Of a DNA stretch of 47,140 nt, positions 18,629 to 26,749 are shown piece by piece (the stretch's first letter is position 1; each line of letters starts with the position of its first letter). This DNA is from Sphingopyxis sp. LK2115 (GTDB lineage Bacteria; Pseudomonadota; Alphaproteobacteria; Sphingomonadales; Sphingomonadaceae), in assembly GCF_014595975.1 (NCBI RefSeq), contig NZ_JABWGQ010000046.1, positions 1 to 47,140 of the forward strand, in the 5' to 3' direction. Position numbers and translations under genes: made by a program. Under the pieces are notes generated by a model that did not search any database, had not been told where the DNA came from, and worked only from the letters and a program-made list of their open reading frames with translations.

Positions 18629-18722
18629 GAACTCCCGCGAAGGCGGGATCTGTCACCGGCCGACGCCAACTCGCGCCCCGCAGGCGATGGATCCCCGCCT
18701 TTGCGGGGATGCCGACGCTTCA
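18629..18722. repeat. family-T repeat between tesA and ynfA (bidirectional terminator candidate)
   Basis: The element runs from CTCCCGCGAAGGCGGGAT to ATCCCCGCCTTTGCGGGGAT. Each end forms its own hairpin: CCCGC-gaag-GCGGG, and an 8-bp ATCCCCGC/GCGGGGAT stem. It lies between convergent genes, so it may end transcription from both sides, although no U-tract follows. Confidence 0.6.
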
Positions 18723-18739
18723 ATGCGGATGGGCTAGCC

Positions 18740-19072
18740 TTAACTCCCGCGCGGCCCGAACAGGATGATCGCCGCGCCCCCCAGGCACACTGCGGCGCCG
18801 ATCAGGTCCCAGCGGTCGGGCTTTGCCCCTTCGACCGCCCACAGCCAGAATAGCGCCGCGGTGATATAGACGCCGCCATAGGCAGCATAGGTGCGCCCGG
18901 CGTGCTCGGCTTCGACCAGCGTGAGCAACCAGGCGAACAGCGCAAGCGACGCTATCCCCGGGGCGACCCACCACACCGACTTGTCCATCCTGAGCCAGGC
19001 CCAGAAGGCAAAGCAGCCCGCGATCTCGGCCAGCGCCGCGCCGATATATGCCCATGCCATCATGGGCGGCAT
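18740..19072 (-). CDS. ynfA: YnfA family (UPF0060) small membrane protein
   Basis: The 110-residue protein has four membrane helices (about residues 6-24, 33-52, 62-78 and 88-106) and the family stretches [16 protein letters not shown] and [13 protein letters not shown]. YnfA is related to small multidrug-resistance transporters, and export of toxic cations has been proposed. Three ATGs compete at the start (MPPMMAW). The first is listed, but the third (19060) gives the more typical N-terminus. It is the last gene before the convergent tesA. Confidence 0.88.
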   Translation of the reverse strand: MPPMMAWAYIGAALAEIAGCFAFWAWLRMDKSVWWVAPGIASLALFAWLLTLVEAEHAGRTYAAYGGVYITAALFWLWAVEGAKPDRWDLIGAAVCLGGAAIILFGPRGS

Positions 19073-19097
19073 CGTGCCCCGATGGCGCGCAAATGAA

Positions 19098-19124
19098 AAG
19101 GGGCGACCCGGCGGGCCGCCCCTT
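19098..19124 (-). terminator. rho-independent terminator after the beta-barrel gene
   Basis: Read on the minus strand, an 8-bp stem AAGGGGCG/CGCCCCTT closes an 11-base GC-rich loop and is followed by TTCATTT. It lies about 26 bases after the stop codon of the outer-membrane protein gene. Confidence 0.75.
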
Positions 19125-19149
19125 CCTGTTTCATCGCTGGTCCGAAGGA

Positions 19150-19608
19150 TCAGAAAGCGAAGCCGACGCCGACGACAAAGCTGTCGAAGTCACCGAAATT
19201 CTCGATGAACTGGTGACGATATTCGCCCTTCGCGTACAGGTTCTGGCCCAGCTTGTGCTGGTATCCGGCACCGACATAGGGATCGTCGATGTCGCCAAAG
19301 GTGTAGCCACCGGTGGCGTAAAGCTTGCCGTTGGCGCCAACCTTGGCGCCGGCGCGCGCGCCGGCCGAGAACTGGACATTCGCGCCGTCGACCAGCACCT
19401 TGTCACCGGCGATTTCACCGCCGACGAAAGCGGCCGACCCAAGGTCGAAATCATAACCGGCGGCCACGCCGAGCGTGCCTTCGTCGATCCCGTTGCCGGT
19501 GATCAGACCGCCGCGCACTTCGACGCGGCCTTCGCCGCCTTCGGCGGCGAGCGCGGGGGTGGCGACAACGGCCGAGAGGAGAGCGGCTGCAACTGCGAAT
19601 TTTTTCAT
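19150..19608 (-). CDS. outer-membrane beta-barrel protein
   Basis: The 152-residue protein begins with a clear signal peptide ([21 protein letters not shown]). Its body consists of alternating short strands rich in Gly and aromatic residues ([45 protein letters not shown]) and ends in Phe (VVGVGFAF), the classic outer-membrane insertion signal. It resembles OmpA/OmpW-like eight-strand barrels. The start at 19608 is chosen over an ATG five codons upstream because AAGGAAG lies 6 bases before it. The function is unknown; it may be a major small porin. Confidence 0.88.
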   Translation of the reverse strand: MKKFAVAAALLSAVVATPALAAEGGEGRVEVRGGLITGNGIDEGTLGVAAGYDFDLGSAAFVGGEIAGDKVLVDGANVQFSAGARAGAKVGANGKLYATGGYTFGDIDDPYVGAGYQHKLGQNLYAKGEYRHQFIENFGDFDSFVVGVGFAF

Positions 19609-19809
19609 TTTTTCTTCCTTCATTCAGATCAGGACCACGCCCTTTGGGTCGCGTCCGGCCCCTAGATGGCGTTTGGGCCTGTCGCTTCAATGAATGGATC
19701 GTTCAGATTATGACAATTTTCTTACCTGTGTTATTTTTACCACACAGTATGGAATAGCTATGCGATGGAAACGCCGTCAAACCGGCGGAAAAGGCGGGCT
19801 TTTCAGATT
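19609..19809 (-). promoter_or_regulatory. AT-rich upstream region of the barrel gene
   Basis: The 60-70 bases around 19690-19765 are clearly AT-rich (runs such as ATTTTTACC and ACAATTTTC) in an otherwise GC-rich sequence, as expected for a strong promoter of an abundant outer-membrane protein. A loose inverted repeat CTGTG...CACAG flanks the AT run (about 19728-19747). I cannot assign -35 and -10 boxes with confidence. Confidence 0.4.
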
Positions 19810-19897
19810 CCGTCATCCCCGCGAAGGCGGGGATATCGCCCGTGCGGTCCGCGCCAGCGGCGCGTTTTTCGGCCTTCGCCGGAATGACGGCAGGCTT
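19810..19897. repeat. dispersed intergenic repeat, family T
   Basis: The element runs from GTCATCCCCGCGAAGGCGGGGAT to GGCCTTCGCCGGAATGACGG. The ends are inverted relatives (GTCATCCC and GGAATGAC), and the left end forms a CCCCGC-gaag-GCGGGG hairpin. It lies just after the rlmN stop codon and could serve as its terminator. Confidence 0.65.
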
Positions 19898-19903
19898 GTC
19901 CGG

Positions 19904-21154
19904 CTATCCCAGCGCGGCCTGCTTTTCCTCGGCGATGCGGTCGAGTTCGGCGCGCGTCGGCCTGGTCGCGGCGCTCTTCAGCTGCCCGCACGCCGCCATG
20001 ATGTCGCGCCCGCGCGGGGTGCGGATCGGAGCGGAGATGCCCGCCTTGAAAATAAGATTGCTGAACGCGCGCACCCGCTCAGGGGTCGAACATTCATAAG
20101 GCGCGCCGGGCCAGGGGTTGAAGGGGATCAGATTGACCTTTGCGGGCAGTTTATAGTGTTTGATGAGTCGGACGAGTTCGCGCGCATCCTCGTCGCGGTC
20201 ATTCTTGTCCTTCAGCATTACATATTCAAAGGTGATGCGCCGCGCATTGTTCGCGCCCGGATAATCGGCGCATGCCTGGAGCAGTTCCTCGATCCCGTAT
20301 TTGCGGTTCAATGGCACGATTTCGTCGCGGATTTCCTTGGTCACCGCGTGGAGCGAGACGGCCAGATTGACGCCGATCTCCTCTCCCGCGCGGGCCATCA
20401 TCGGCACGACGCCGCTGGTCGACAGGGTGATCCGCCGCTTCGACAGCGCCAGCCCGTCGCCGTCCATCACGATCTTGAGCGCGGCTTTGACCTCGTCGAA
20501 ATTATAGAGCGGCTCGCCCATGCCCATCATCACGATGTTGGTGAGCATCCGGCCGTCGGCGGTGTAATGGCCGACCGCATCGTCGTCGGCGTCCTCGTCT
20601 TCCGGGTCGGCGCCAAAGCCCGCCATCGTCCCCTTCGGCCATTCGCCGAGCGCGTCGCGCGCGAGCAGCACCTGCCCGACGATCTCGCCCGCGCCCAGGT
20701 TGCGGACAAGCCGCATCGTGCCGGTATGGCAGAAGCGGCAATTGAGCGTGCAGCCCACCTGGCTGGACACGCAGAGTGTTCCCCGATCGGCGTCGGGAAT
20801 GAACACCATCTCATATTCCTGCCCGTCGGCGGCGGCGAGCAACCATTTGCGCGTGCCGTCGCTCGACACCTGCGCCTCGCGCACCGTCGGGCGGCCGATG
20901 ATGAAGCGGTCGGTCAGCCATGGGCGCATCGTCTTGGCGATGTCGGTCATCGCTTCAAAATCGGTGACGCCGCGGTGATAGATCCAGTGCCAGATCTGCT
21001 TGGCACGCAGCTTCGCGGCCCTGGCATCGAGCCCGGCCTCGACCAGCACGCCGCCGATCGCCTCGCGCGACAGCCCGACAAGGTCGATGCGATTGCCCCC
21101 GCGCAAGGGCACGCTGCCCGTCGTGACGGGGTCGATATGGCCGGGAATCTGCAT
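19904..21154 (-). CDS. rlmN: 23S rRNA (adenine-C2)-methyltransferase, radical SAM
   Basis: It methylates C2 of A2503 in 23S rRNA and A37 in some tRNAs. The 416-residue enzyme carries the radical-SAM cluster motif CTLNCRFC (CxxxCxxC) in [17 protein letters not shown] near residue 120. It also has the [12 protein letters not shown] stretch, the methyl-carrying cysteine region near the end (ECSTPER) and the N-terminal [14 protein letters not shown] domain. The frame is open 13 codons further upstream, but [10 protein letters not shown] is the more plausible start. The ribosome site is weak. Confidence 0.94.
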   Translation of the reverse strand: MQIPGHIDPVTTGSVPLRGGNRIDLVGLSREAIGGVLVEAGLDARAAKLRAKQIWHWIYHRGVTDFEAMTDIAKTMRPWLTDRFIIGRPTVREAQVSSDGTRKWLLAAADGQEYEMVFIPDADRGTLCVSSQVGCTLNCRFCHTGTMRLVRNLGAGEIVGQVLLARDALGEWPKGTMAGFGADPEDEDADDDAVGHYTADGRMLTNIVMMGMGEPLYNFDEVKAALKIVMDGDGLALSKRRITLSTSGVVPMMARAGEEIGVNLAVSLHAVTKEIRDEIVPLNRKYGIEELLQACADYPGANNARRITFEYVMLKDKNDRDEDARELVRLIKHYKLPAKVNLIPFNPWPGAPYECSTPERVRAFSNLIFKAGISAPIRTPRGRDIMAACGQLKSAATRPTRAELDRIAEEKQAALG

Positions 21155-21289
21155 GATGGGCGCGCATATAGGGGCGAAGGCGGAAAAGCGCAATTGTGCG
21201 CGGTCGATCCTCCCTGTGGCGAAGCCGTGGCGAGGGGCCTGAGCTGCAAGGTCAAAAAAAGCCAGCGGAATCGGCCATCGCCGTCTCGA

Positions 21290-21412
21290 TCAATCCGTTC
21301 GCATCGAGCGAAGTCGAAATGCCTGTCGGCGTTGTGCGGTGTCGATGCGTGCTTCGACTTCGACCAAAGGTCGAAGTTTATCCTGAGCGGCCGCACGGCA
21401 GTCGAACGGTTC
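21290..21412. repeat. dispersed intergenic repeat, family S, copy 3
   Basis: It begins ATCAATCCGTTCGCATCGAGCG and continues AAGTCGAAATGCC. An inner perfect hairpin CTTCGACTTCGACC...GGTCGAAG near 21353-21377 is specific to this copy. The beginning matches the copy at 33925 (AATCCGTTCGCATCCAGCG). Confidence 0.6.
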
Positions 21413-21503
21413 AACACGAACGGAAAGAAGGGAAGGTCTCGAATCCGCCCCAGGCTGCCCCATCGCACCCTGACAGGAAAAGACTCCGTCCAGCCCGCAA
21501 CAA

Positions 21504-21540
21504 GCCGGGGCCGCGATCGTGCCCTGATCGCGGCCCCGGC
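21504..21540. terminator. strong bidirectional stem-loop after urcA
   Basis: A perfect 15-bp stem (GCCGGGGCCGCGATC with GATCGCGGCCCCGGC) encloses a 7-base loop. It lies 30 bases after the urcA stop codon on the minus strand. A true U-tract is missing (TTGTTGC follows), so termination efficiency is uncertain. Confidence 0.6.
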
Positions 21541-21570
21541 GCTGACGAACCGTGCAACTTCGGTTCGCGG

Positions 21571-21894
21571 TCAGTTACGGATCGCGCTGACCTGGATCGC
21601 CCGATTGCGCATGGCGCCCGCTATCGCGATTTCGGCCTGTGCGGTCGCCATGGCACGCGTGTCGCGGCGGCACTGGCGGACGTCATTCTTGCCGGCGAGG
21701 TCATAGCCGGGCGCTTCGCCGCACACTGCCACGACGGCGCGCCATATGCGGCGATCGAGCGCCCTGGTACCGGCCTCGGTGCCAAGGTCAAGGTCGCGGT
21801 GCGCTACCGCAACGCTGGTTTGGGCAGGTTCTGCCGATACGGGCTGGCCGACGAGGGCGGCAGCGGCGGCGGTGAGGATCATAAGCTTTTGCAT
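21571..21894 (-). CDS. UrcA family secreted protein
   Basis: The 107-residue protein has a signal peptide (MQKLMILTAAAAALVGQPVSA) and the UrcA pattern: VAVAHRDLDLGTEAGTRALDRRI near residues 29-51, VCGEAP and QCRRD with two conserved cysteines, then a helical tail. UrcA proteins are short periplasmic proteins of unknown function found in alphaproteobacteria, especially sphingomonads. GGAGAC lies 8 bases before the chosen ATG; the frame extends further upstream but only into the intergenic operator. It is divergent from the LysR-type regulator. Confidence 0.85.
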   Translation of the reverse strand: MQKLMILTAAAAALVGQPVSAEPAQTSVAVAHRDLDLGTEAGTRALDRRIWRAVVAVCGEAPGYDLAGKNDVRQCRRDTRAMATAQAEIAIAGAMRNRAIQVSAIRN

Positions 21895-21990
21895 CTTGTG
21901 TCTCCATCGGCCGGCTGGGGAGGGGAGGAAGCCGGTAAGACGCGGTATATCGCGCCGGACATTCGCGATGGAGCAACGATGTTGCGCGAT

Positions 21991-22012
21991 CATTCTGCAA
22001 AATTGCAGAATG
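21991..22012. promoter_or_regulatory. palindromic operator between urcA and the LysR gene
   Basis: A perfect inverted repeat with 10-bp arms CATTCTGCAA and TTGCAGAATG separated by AA lies 32 bp before the lysR start and 97 bp before urcA. It contains the T-N11-A dyad typical of LysR-type binding sites. Such sites between a regulator and a divergent gene usually serve autoregulation and control of the target. Confidence 0.65.
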
Positions 22013-22043
22013 AGGCAAGGGCGATTATGGCGCACAAGGCGCC

Positions 22044-22925
22044 ATGTACGATTGGAACGACCTCAAGGCCTTTCTGGCCGTTGCCGAAACGGGCAGCACG
22101 CTCGCCGCCGCGCAGGCGATGCGCGTCAGCCAGACGACCGTGGCGCGGCGTATCGCTGCGCTCGAGGCGGCAACCGGGGTCACGCTCTTTGAACGGCGGC
22201 AGGCGGGCTATGCGCTGACTCCGGTGGGGGAGGCGATGCTGCCGAGCGCCGCTGCGGTGCGCGATGCTGCCGAACGATTCGGCGAGGCCGCGGGCGCGCG
22301 CTCGCGCGACGCAGGGGGGACGGTCAGCCTGACGGTGATGGAAATCATCGCGATGACGATCCTGCCGCCGATCCTGCGCGACCTGCGCGCCGAACATCCC
22401 GGCATCCATATCCAGCTCGACACGTCGGACGAGCCGCGCGACCTGGCCGCGGGCGTCGCCGACATAGCGATCCGCAGCAGCAAGCAGCCGTCGGGCGCTG
22501 GGCTTGTCGGGCGCCGCATCGCCGACAATCCGTGGACCGTTTATTGCAGCCGCGACTATGCCGAACGCCACGGCGTCCCGCACACGCGCGAACAACTTGC
22601 GGCGCACCCCTTCATCGGCGGTGGGGGCGGCGTGTGGCAGCCTTATCGCGCATGGCTTCGCCAATATGGGCTAGAGGAAGCGGTGGTCATGCAATATGAC
22701 ACGGCGACCGGTCTGCTGTCGGGCGTGCGCGCGGGGATGGGGTTGTCGGTGCTGCCGGCCTATCTCGCCGACCGCGAACCCGATCTCATCCGCTGCCTGC
22801 CGCCCAAGAGCGACGACACCACGGGATTATGGCTTCTCACCCACGAACGGCTGCGGCATGTGCCGCGCGTGCGGATGGTGCTCGATTTTCTGGCGAGGGA
22901 ATTGACCAGGCTGGCGCGCGATTGA
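22044..22925 (+). CDS. LysR-family transcriptional regulator
   Basis: The 293-residue protein has the N-terminal winged helix (DWNDLKAFLAVAETGSTLAAAQAMRVSQTTVARRIAALE, residues 3-42) and a C-terminal effector-binding domain from about residue 90. In that domain the stretches ADIAIRSSKQPSG and GLLSGVRAGMGLSVLPAYLAD are typical. It resembles LysR proteins that act on a single divergent neighbour. The divergent urcA gene and the shared palindrome at 21991-22012 make UrcA the obvious target. Confidence 0.9.
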   Translation: MYDWNDLKAFLAVAETGSTLAAAQAMRVSQTTVARRIAALEAATGVTLFERRQAGYALTPVGEAMLPSAAAVRDAAERFGEAAGARSRDAGGTVSLTVMEIIAMTILPPILRDLRAEHPGIHIQLDTSDEPRDLAAGVADIAIRSSKQPSGAGLVGRRIADNPWTVYCSRDYAERHGVPHTREQLAAHPFIGGGGGVWQPYRAWLRQYGLEEAVVMQYDTATGLLSGVRAGMGLSVLPAYLADREPDLIRCLPPKSDDTTGLWLLTHERLRHVPRVRMVLDFLARELTRLARD

Positions 22926-23426
22926 CTATTTCGACCGCGCGCACCCCAGCGCCGCCGCGTCGATCGCCGTCGCGGCGCCGCGCAGGCGATAGGTGTCGGC
23001 GATCGCGCCGCCCGTCGCTGTGCGGCCTTCGACGCTCATGCTCGGCGCCGAACGCATTGCAGCGACGATTGCGGCGTCCATCCGCGCGTCGCTCGCCCAG
23101 CCATGGACGCCCTGGCCGGTCAGGATGAAGCGGCGGCTGCCAATCGTCAGGCGCAAATCGCGCTCCGCTGCGCGCGGCTTTGACAGCCGGACATAGAATT
23201 GACCGCGAATGCGCGATTTCGGCCAGTAACCGACGCTGGCATAGGCTTTGACCTGTGGCGGGCCGACCGTTGCCGAGGGAGCGGCAATCGCATAGCAGCG
23301 TGCCCGCGCGGCATCGCGAAAGGCGCCCCAGCCATCGAAAATGCCGAGCGCGGTCGGTGCCGCGGCGGCAAGGGCCGCGGCCGGCATCGCCGCCAGCATC
23401 ATCAGGGAAAGGGACCAGCGCCGCAT
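22926..23426 (-). CDS. IalB-like secreted protein
   Basis: The 166-residue protein starts with a signal peptide (MRRWSLSLMMLAAMPAAALA). It contains GWGAFRDAARARCYAIAAP, VGYWPKSRIRGQFYVRLS, FILTGQGVHGWASDARMDAAIVAAMRSAP and a final Cys (LGCARSK). This layout, with two widely spaced cysteines and an internal Met-Arg-rich helix, resembles the invasion-associated locus B family, whose molecular function is unknown. GAGG before the ATG at 23426 supports this start; the frame is open 16 codons further up. It is convergent with the LysR gene and divergent from dnaN. Confidence 0.7.
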   Translation of the reverse strand: MRRWSLSLMMLAAMPAAALAAAAPTALGIFDGWGAFRDAARARCYAIAAPSATVGPPQVKAYASVGYWPKSRIRGQFYVRLSKPRAAERDLRLTIGSRRFILTGQGVHGWASDARMDAAIVAAMRSAPSMSVEGRTATGGAIADTYRLRGAATAIDAAALGCARSK

Positions 23427-23598
23427 CGCGCCTCGTTTGCGCGATTGCCGCCGCTTTGCAAGCATGGCTTGCACGGCGCGTTGCGTGCGTTAAGGAAGGT
23501 GGGCATTTTCAGGGGCCAGAATCGGGGCACGAATCGCCTCCGTTCCTCTGTCTCTCAAGGGACTTCTCCCGCGAAACAAACAGGATGGCGGATTAGGA

Positions 23599-24714
23599 AT
23601 GAAAGCGACGATCGAACGCGCAGTCTTGTTGAAGAGCCTCGGCCATGTTCAGTCGGTGGTCGAACGGCGCAACACGATCCCGATCCTGTCGAACGTCCTC
23701 ATCGAAGCCGACGCATCGGGCCAGCTCAAACTAATGGCGACCGACCTCGACCTGCAGGTCGTCGAAACGATCGCGGCCAAGGTCGAAACGGCCGGCACCA
23801 CCACCGTATCGGCGCACACGCTCTTCGAGATCGCGCGCAAGCTGCCCGAAGGGGCGGAAGTCAGCCTGGCCGCCGCCGAGGGCAAGATGCAGGTCAAGGC
23901 CGGGCGCTCGAACTTCAACCTGCCGACCTTGCCGCGCGACGATTTCCCGGTGATCGCCGAGGGCGATCTGCCGACCAATTTCGAATTGCCCGTCGCCGAG
24001 CTCATCCAGATCATCGACAAGACGCGCTTTGCCATTTCGACCGAGGAAACGCGATATTATCTGAACGGCATTTTCCTGCACGTCGCCGAGGATGCGACGG
24101 GGCCGGTGCTGAAGGCCGCGGCGACCGACGGTCATCGCCTCGCGCGTTACACGGTGACGCGCCCCGACGGCGCCGCAGGGATGCCTGATGTGATTGTGCC
24201 GCGCAAATGCGTCGGCGAAATCCGCAAGCTGCTGGACGAGGCCGAGGGCAACGTCGAGATCAGCCTGTCGGCGAGCAAGATCCGCTTCCAGCTCGGCAAT
24301 GCGGTGCTCACCTCAAAGCTGATTGACGGCACCTTCCCCGATTACAGTCGCGTCATTCCGACCGCGAACGACAAGCTTTTGAAGGTCGATCCGAAGAGCC
24401 TGTTCCAGGGCGTCGACCGCGTATCGACGATCGCCAGCGAAAAGACGCGCGCGGTCAAGGTCGGGCTGGACAAGGACCGCATCACGCTCAGCGTCACCAG
24501 CCCCGAAAACGGCACGGCGGCCGAAGAACTCGCCGCGGGTTACGACAGCGACGCGATGGAGATCGGTTTCAACGCCCGCTACCTCAGCGACATTTTGGGG
24601 CAGGTCGACGGCGACAGCGTCGAACTCCACCTCGCCGACGCCAACGCGCCGACCTTGATCCGTGAGAGCGAAAAGAGCCCGGCGCTCTACGTGCTGATGC
24701 CGATGCGGGTATAG
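23599..24714 (+). CDS. dnaN: DNA polymerase III subunit beta (sliding clamp)
   Basis: It forms the dimeric ring that tethers the replicase and other polymerases to DNA. The 371-residue length and three repeated clamp domains are normal. Landmarks are LLKSLGHVQSVVERRNTIPILSN at the start, the DLDLQV stretch, the TDGHRLA motif near residue 176 and the C-terminal hydrophobic cleft ending YVLMPMRV. dnaA and recF are not next to it, unlike the E. coli order. A purine-rich ribosome site (TTAGGA) lies directly before the ATG. Confidence 0.97.
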   Translation: MKATIERAVLLKSLGHVQSVVERRNTIPILSNVLIEADASGQLKLMATDLDLQVVETIAAKVETAGTTTVSAHTLFEIARKLPEGAEVSLAAAEGKMQVKAGRSNFNLPTLPRDDFPVIAEGDLPTNFELPVAELIQIIDKTRFAISTEETRYYLNGIFLHVAEDATGPVLKAAATDGHRLARYTVTRPDGAAGMPDVIVPRKCVGEIRKLLDEAEGNVEISLSASKIRFQLGNAVLTSKLIDGTFPDYSRVIPTANDKLLKVDPKSLFQGVDRVSTIASEKTRAVKVGLDKDRITLSVTSPENGTAAEELAAGYDSDAMEIGFNARYLSDILGQVDGDSVELHLADANAPTLIRESEKSPALYVLMPMRV

Positions 24715-24715
24715 T

Positions 24716-24898
24716 CCCATTGCTTCTCCCTCGACGGGAGAAGCATATGAAGCCTGATGCCAAGGGCATCAGGCGGAGTTGGATGGGGGCAATGGTGCGT
24801 CATCGCGTCGTCGTTTCACGGCGACAGCGCACCCCACCGCTGCAACCAGCGAACAGGTTCGCAAGTTTCGGTGCCGCCCCCCGTCAAGGGGGAGGGCC
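24716..24898. repeat. dispersed intergenic repeat, family R, copy 3, with two perfect hairpins
   Basis: The element fills the gap between the convergent genes dnaN and the dehydrogenase gene. Two stem-loops stand at its left end: a 9-bp GCTTCTCCC/GGGAGAAGC stem at 24722-24744 and a 10-bp GCCTGATGCC/GGCATCAGGC stem at 24752-24774. The right end is CCCCCCGTCAAGGGGGAGGG. The first hairpin lies 8 bases after the dnaN stop and may act as a terminator. Confidence 0.7.
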
Positions 24899-26242
24899 TT
24901 ACCCCGCCTTCGCGACCCGCCAGATCACCCCGCCGGTGTCGTCGGCAACCAGCGCGCTGCCGTCCTTCGCGACCTTGACATCGGCCGGGCGGCCGCGAGT
25001 CGTCTTGCCGTCGGCGGCGAGAAAGCCGTCGAGCAGCGTGATCGGCAACGCGTCCAGCGGCTTGCCGTTCGCCCCGAACTTGACGAACACGACATCATAA
25101 CCCGCGACCGGTTCGCGGTTCCACGACCCGTGCCGGGCGATCAGTGCCCCGTTCGTCCAACGCTCGCCCAGATCAAGCCCTTCGGTGAAGGTAAAGCCAA
25201 GCGGTGCGGTGTGCGCGCCCAGCCCATATTCGGGCCGCTTGACATATTGGCGCCGGTCCTCGGCTTCGGGTTCGACGCGCGGGTCGATGAACCCGCCCCA
25301 ATAATACCAGGGCCAACCGTAAAAGTCGCCCTCGTCGACATCGGTCAGATAGTCGGGGACCAGATCGCTGCCCAGCATGTCGCGCTCGTTGACCACGGTC
25401 CACAGCCGGTCGCTGCCCGGATAGAAAGCCAGCCCGACGGGATTGCGGATGCCCGCGGCAAAGGTGCGGATATATTTATTTTCCGGCCGCACTTCGAGCA
25501 CGCTGGCGCGGCGGAACTCGCGGTTCATGCCCGCTTCGCCGATGTTGGAATCGGCACCGACGCCGATATAGAGCCAGCCGTTCGGTGCCGCGGCCAGGCT
25601 CTTGGTCCAGTGGCGATTGGTGCCCTTGGCAGGCAGGTCGACGACCTTGACCGGCTTGCCGCTCATCTTCGTCTCGCCCTCGACATAGGGAAAGGCGAGC
25701 AGCGCGTCGGTGTTGGCGACGTAAAGCGTGTCCCCGACCAGCGCCATGCCATAAGGAGAATTAAGTCCTGTGATATAGGCGGTCTTCACCTCGGCCTTGC
25801 CGTCGCCATCGGCATCGCGGAGCAGGGTGATGCGATTCGCCGACGGTTTGCGCCCCGCCCCGGCCTTGCCCATCAGATTCTTCATCACCGCGCCCTGCAC
25901 GCCGCCATCCTTGCGCGGCGGGCTTTGCGATTCGGCGGCCAGCACATCGCCGTTCGGAAGGACGAGGATCGTGCGCGGATGGTCGAGTCCTTCCGCAAAA
26001 CGCTGGACGGTCAGCCCTTGCGCGGCCCGCGGCGCCTGTCCGGCGGGCCAGCTTGTCGCTTCGGGCACATTGATCGTCGGGAATGTTTCGGTGCGCTGCG
26101 ACGCCATCACCGGCACACGGCCGCTGAGTTCGGCGGTCGAGAAACGTGCCACATCGGGCCGCGACATGAAATAGAGGGTGACGCCGCCCACGATGAGCAG
26201 CAGCAGAAGGGCGAGGCCGACATATTTCAGGATCTTGCGCAT
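24899..26242 (-). CDS. PQQ-dependent sugar dehydrogenase-like membrane-anchored protein
   Basis: The 447-residue protein has an N-terminal membrane anchor (MRKILKYVGLALLLLLIVGGVTLYF) and a six-bladed propeller domain of the soluble glucose/sorbosone dehydrogenase type. Landmarks are FAEGLDHPRTILVLPNGDVLAAES, the repeated RDADGDGKAEVKT calcium-like loop, YIGVGADSNIGEAG and GIRNPVGLAFYPGSDRLWTVVNERDMLG, plus FIARHGSWNR-like ALIARHGSWNR. Such proteins are often annotated as L-sorbosone dehydrogenases; the true substrate is unknown. The start at 26242 has AGGG upstream. It is convergent with dnaN. Confidence 0.85.
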   Translation of the reverse strand: MRKILKYVGLALLLLLIVGGVTLYFMSRPDVARFSTAELSGRVPVMASQRTETFPTINVPEATSWPAGQAPRAAQGLTVQRFAEGLDHPRTILVLPNGDVLAAESQSPPRKDGGVQGAVMKNLMGKAGAGRKPSANRITLLRDADGDGKAEVKTAYITGLNSPYGMALVGDTLYVANTDALLAFPYVEGETKMSGKPVKVVDLPAKGTNRHWTKSLAAAPNGWLYIGVGADSNIGEAGMNREFRRASVLEVRPENKYIRTFAAGIRNPVGLAFYPGSDRLWTVVNERDMLGSDLVPDYLTDVDEGDFYGWPWYYWGGFIDPRVEPEAEDRRQYVKRPEYGLGAHTAPLGFTFTEGLDLGERWTNGALIARHGSWNREPVAGYDVVFVKFGANGKPLDALPITLLDGFLAADGKTTRGRPADVKVAKDGSALVADDTGGVIWRVAKAG

Positions 26243-26423
26243 AATGCCCTGTCTACACGGGCAAAGCGCGGCGGCAAAGGGGCGAAACATATGCCCGGCG
26301 GAGCTGTTTGGTTAAGACGGCGCGGCATCGGATTAACCTTACCCGATCGTTCATCACGGTTGGGAACGGCGCGGTTAGGCGCAGGGTTTACAGCGGGCGA
26401 TCACGTTACGGACCAGGAAGTCG
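26243..26423. promoter_or_regulatory. divergent upstream region
   Basis: The 181 bp separate the dehydrogenase (minus) from a small plus-strand gene and should hold both promoters. A moderately AT-rich stretch (GGATTAACCTTACCCGATCG, about 26329-26348) is the best promoter candidate, but I cannot define boxes. Confidence 0.3.
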
Positions 26424-26639
26424 ATGCACCTGCCAGCCCCTTTTCTTGTCGACCGTGCCGCGGTCGAGGATGCCCATGCGCTCATCAGCCTGCACGGCGA
26501 AGAAGCCGGTTTTGCGGCGGCTGCCCGCGCCGAACAATATCGTGTGCTGGGCAACCACGTCCATTTCGCCCGCTGGCGCCAGATCGAACGGCTGATCACC
26601 TATCTGTCGGTCGAAGACGTCCTCGACACGGTTCATTGA
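26424..26639 (+). CDS. small conserved hypothetical protein
   Basis: The 71-residue protein has no signal or membrane segment. It contains the pattern EDAHALISLHGEEAGFAAAARAEQYRVLGNHVHFARWRQIER, rich in Ala, Glu, Arg and His, and ends in DVLDTVH, suggesting a compact helical protein. Similar short genes seem to recur in sphingomonads, but I cannot assign a function. AGGAAG lies 6 bases before the ATG. Confidence 0.65.
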   Translation: MHLPAPFLVDRAAVEDAHALISLHGEEAGFAAAARAEQYRVLGNHVHFARWRQIERLITYLSVEDVLDTVH

Positions 26640-26680
26640 GCGGGGATTTCACCACCGCATCCCGGCGACGGCTGGGGCCT

Positions 26681-26738
26681 TGTCATCGTTTTTCGACCTG
26701 AGGTCGATATCCCGGCTGTCGTCGGGATCACGGCGACT
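26681..26738. repeat. short hairpin-rich repeat between convergent genes
   Basis: The segment contains TCGACCTGAGGTCGA (a 6-bp stem with a 3-base loop) and then ATCCCGGCTGTCGTCGGGAT. It resembles family T but with a different hairpin core. It lies between the small gene at 26.5 kb and the end of argC. Confidence 0.45.
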
Positions 26739-26749
26739 GATGGCAAGGC

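Larger units (their letters stand above)
21194..21570. other. 376-bp gene-free stretch between rlmN and urcA
   Basis: The region holds a family-S repeat (about 21290-21412), a strong 15-bp stem-loop at 21504-21540 and no convincing gene. The bases next to rlmN (21160-21190) are moderately AT-rich and may include its promoter. A frame that reads across the whole stretch in the plus direction has no ribosome site and contains the repeat, so it is not called. Confidence 0.6.
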
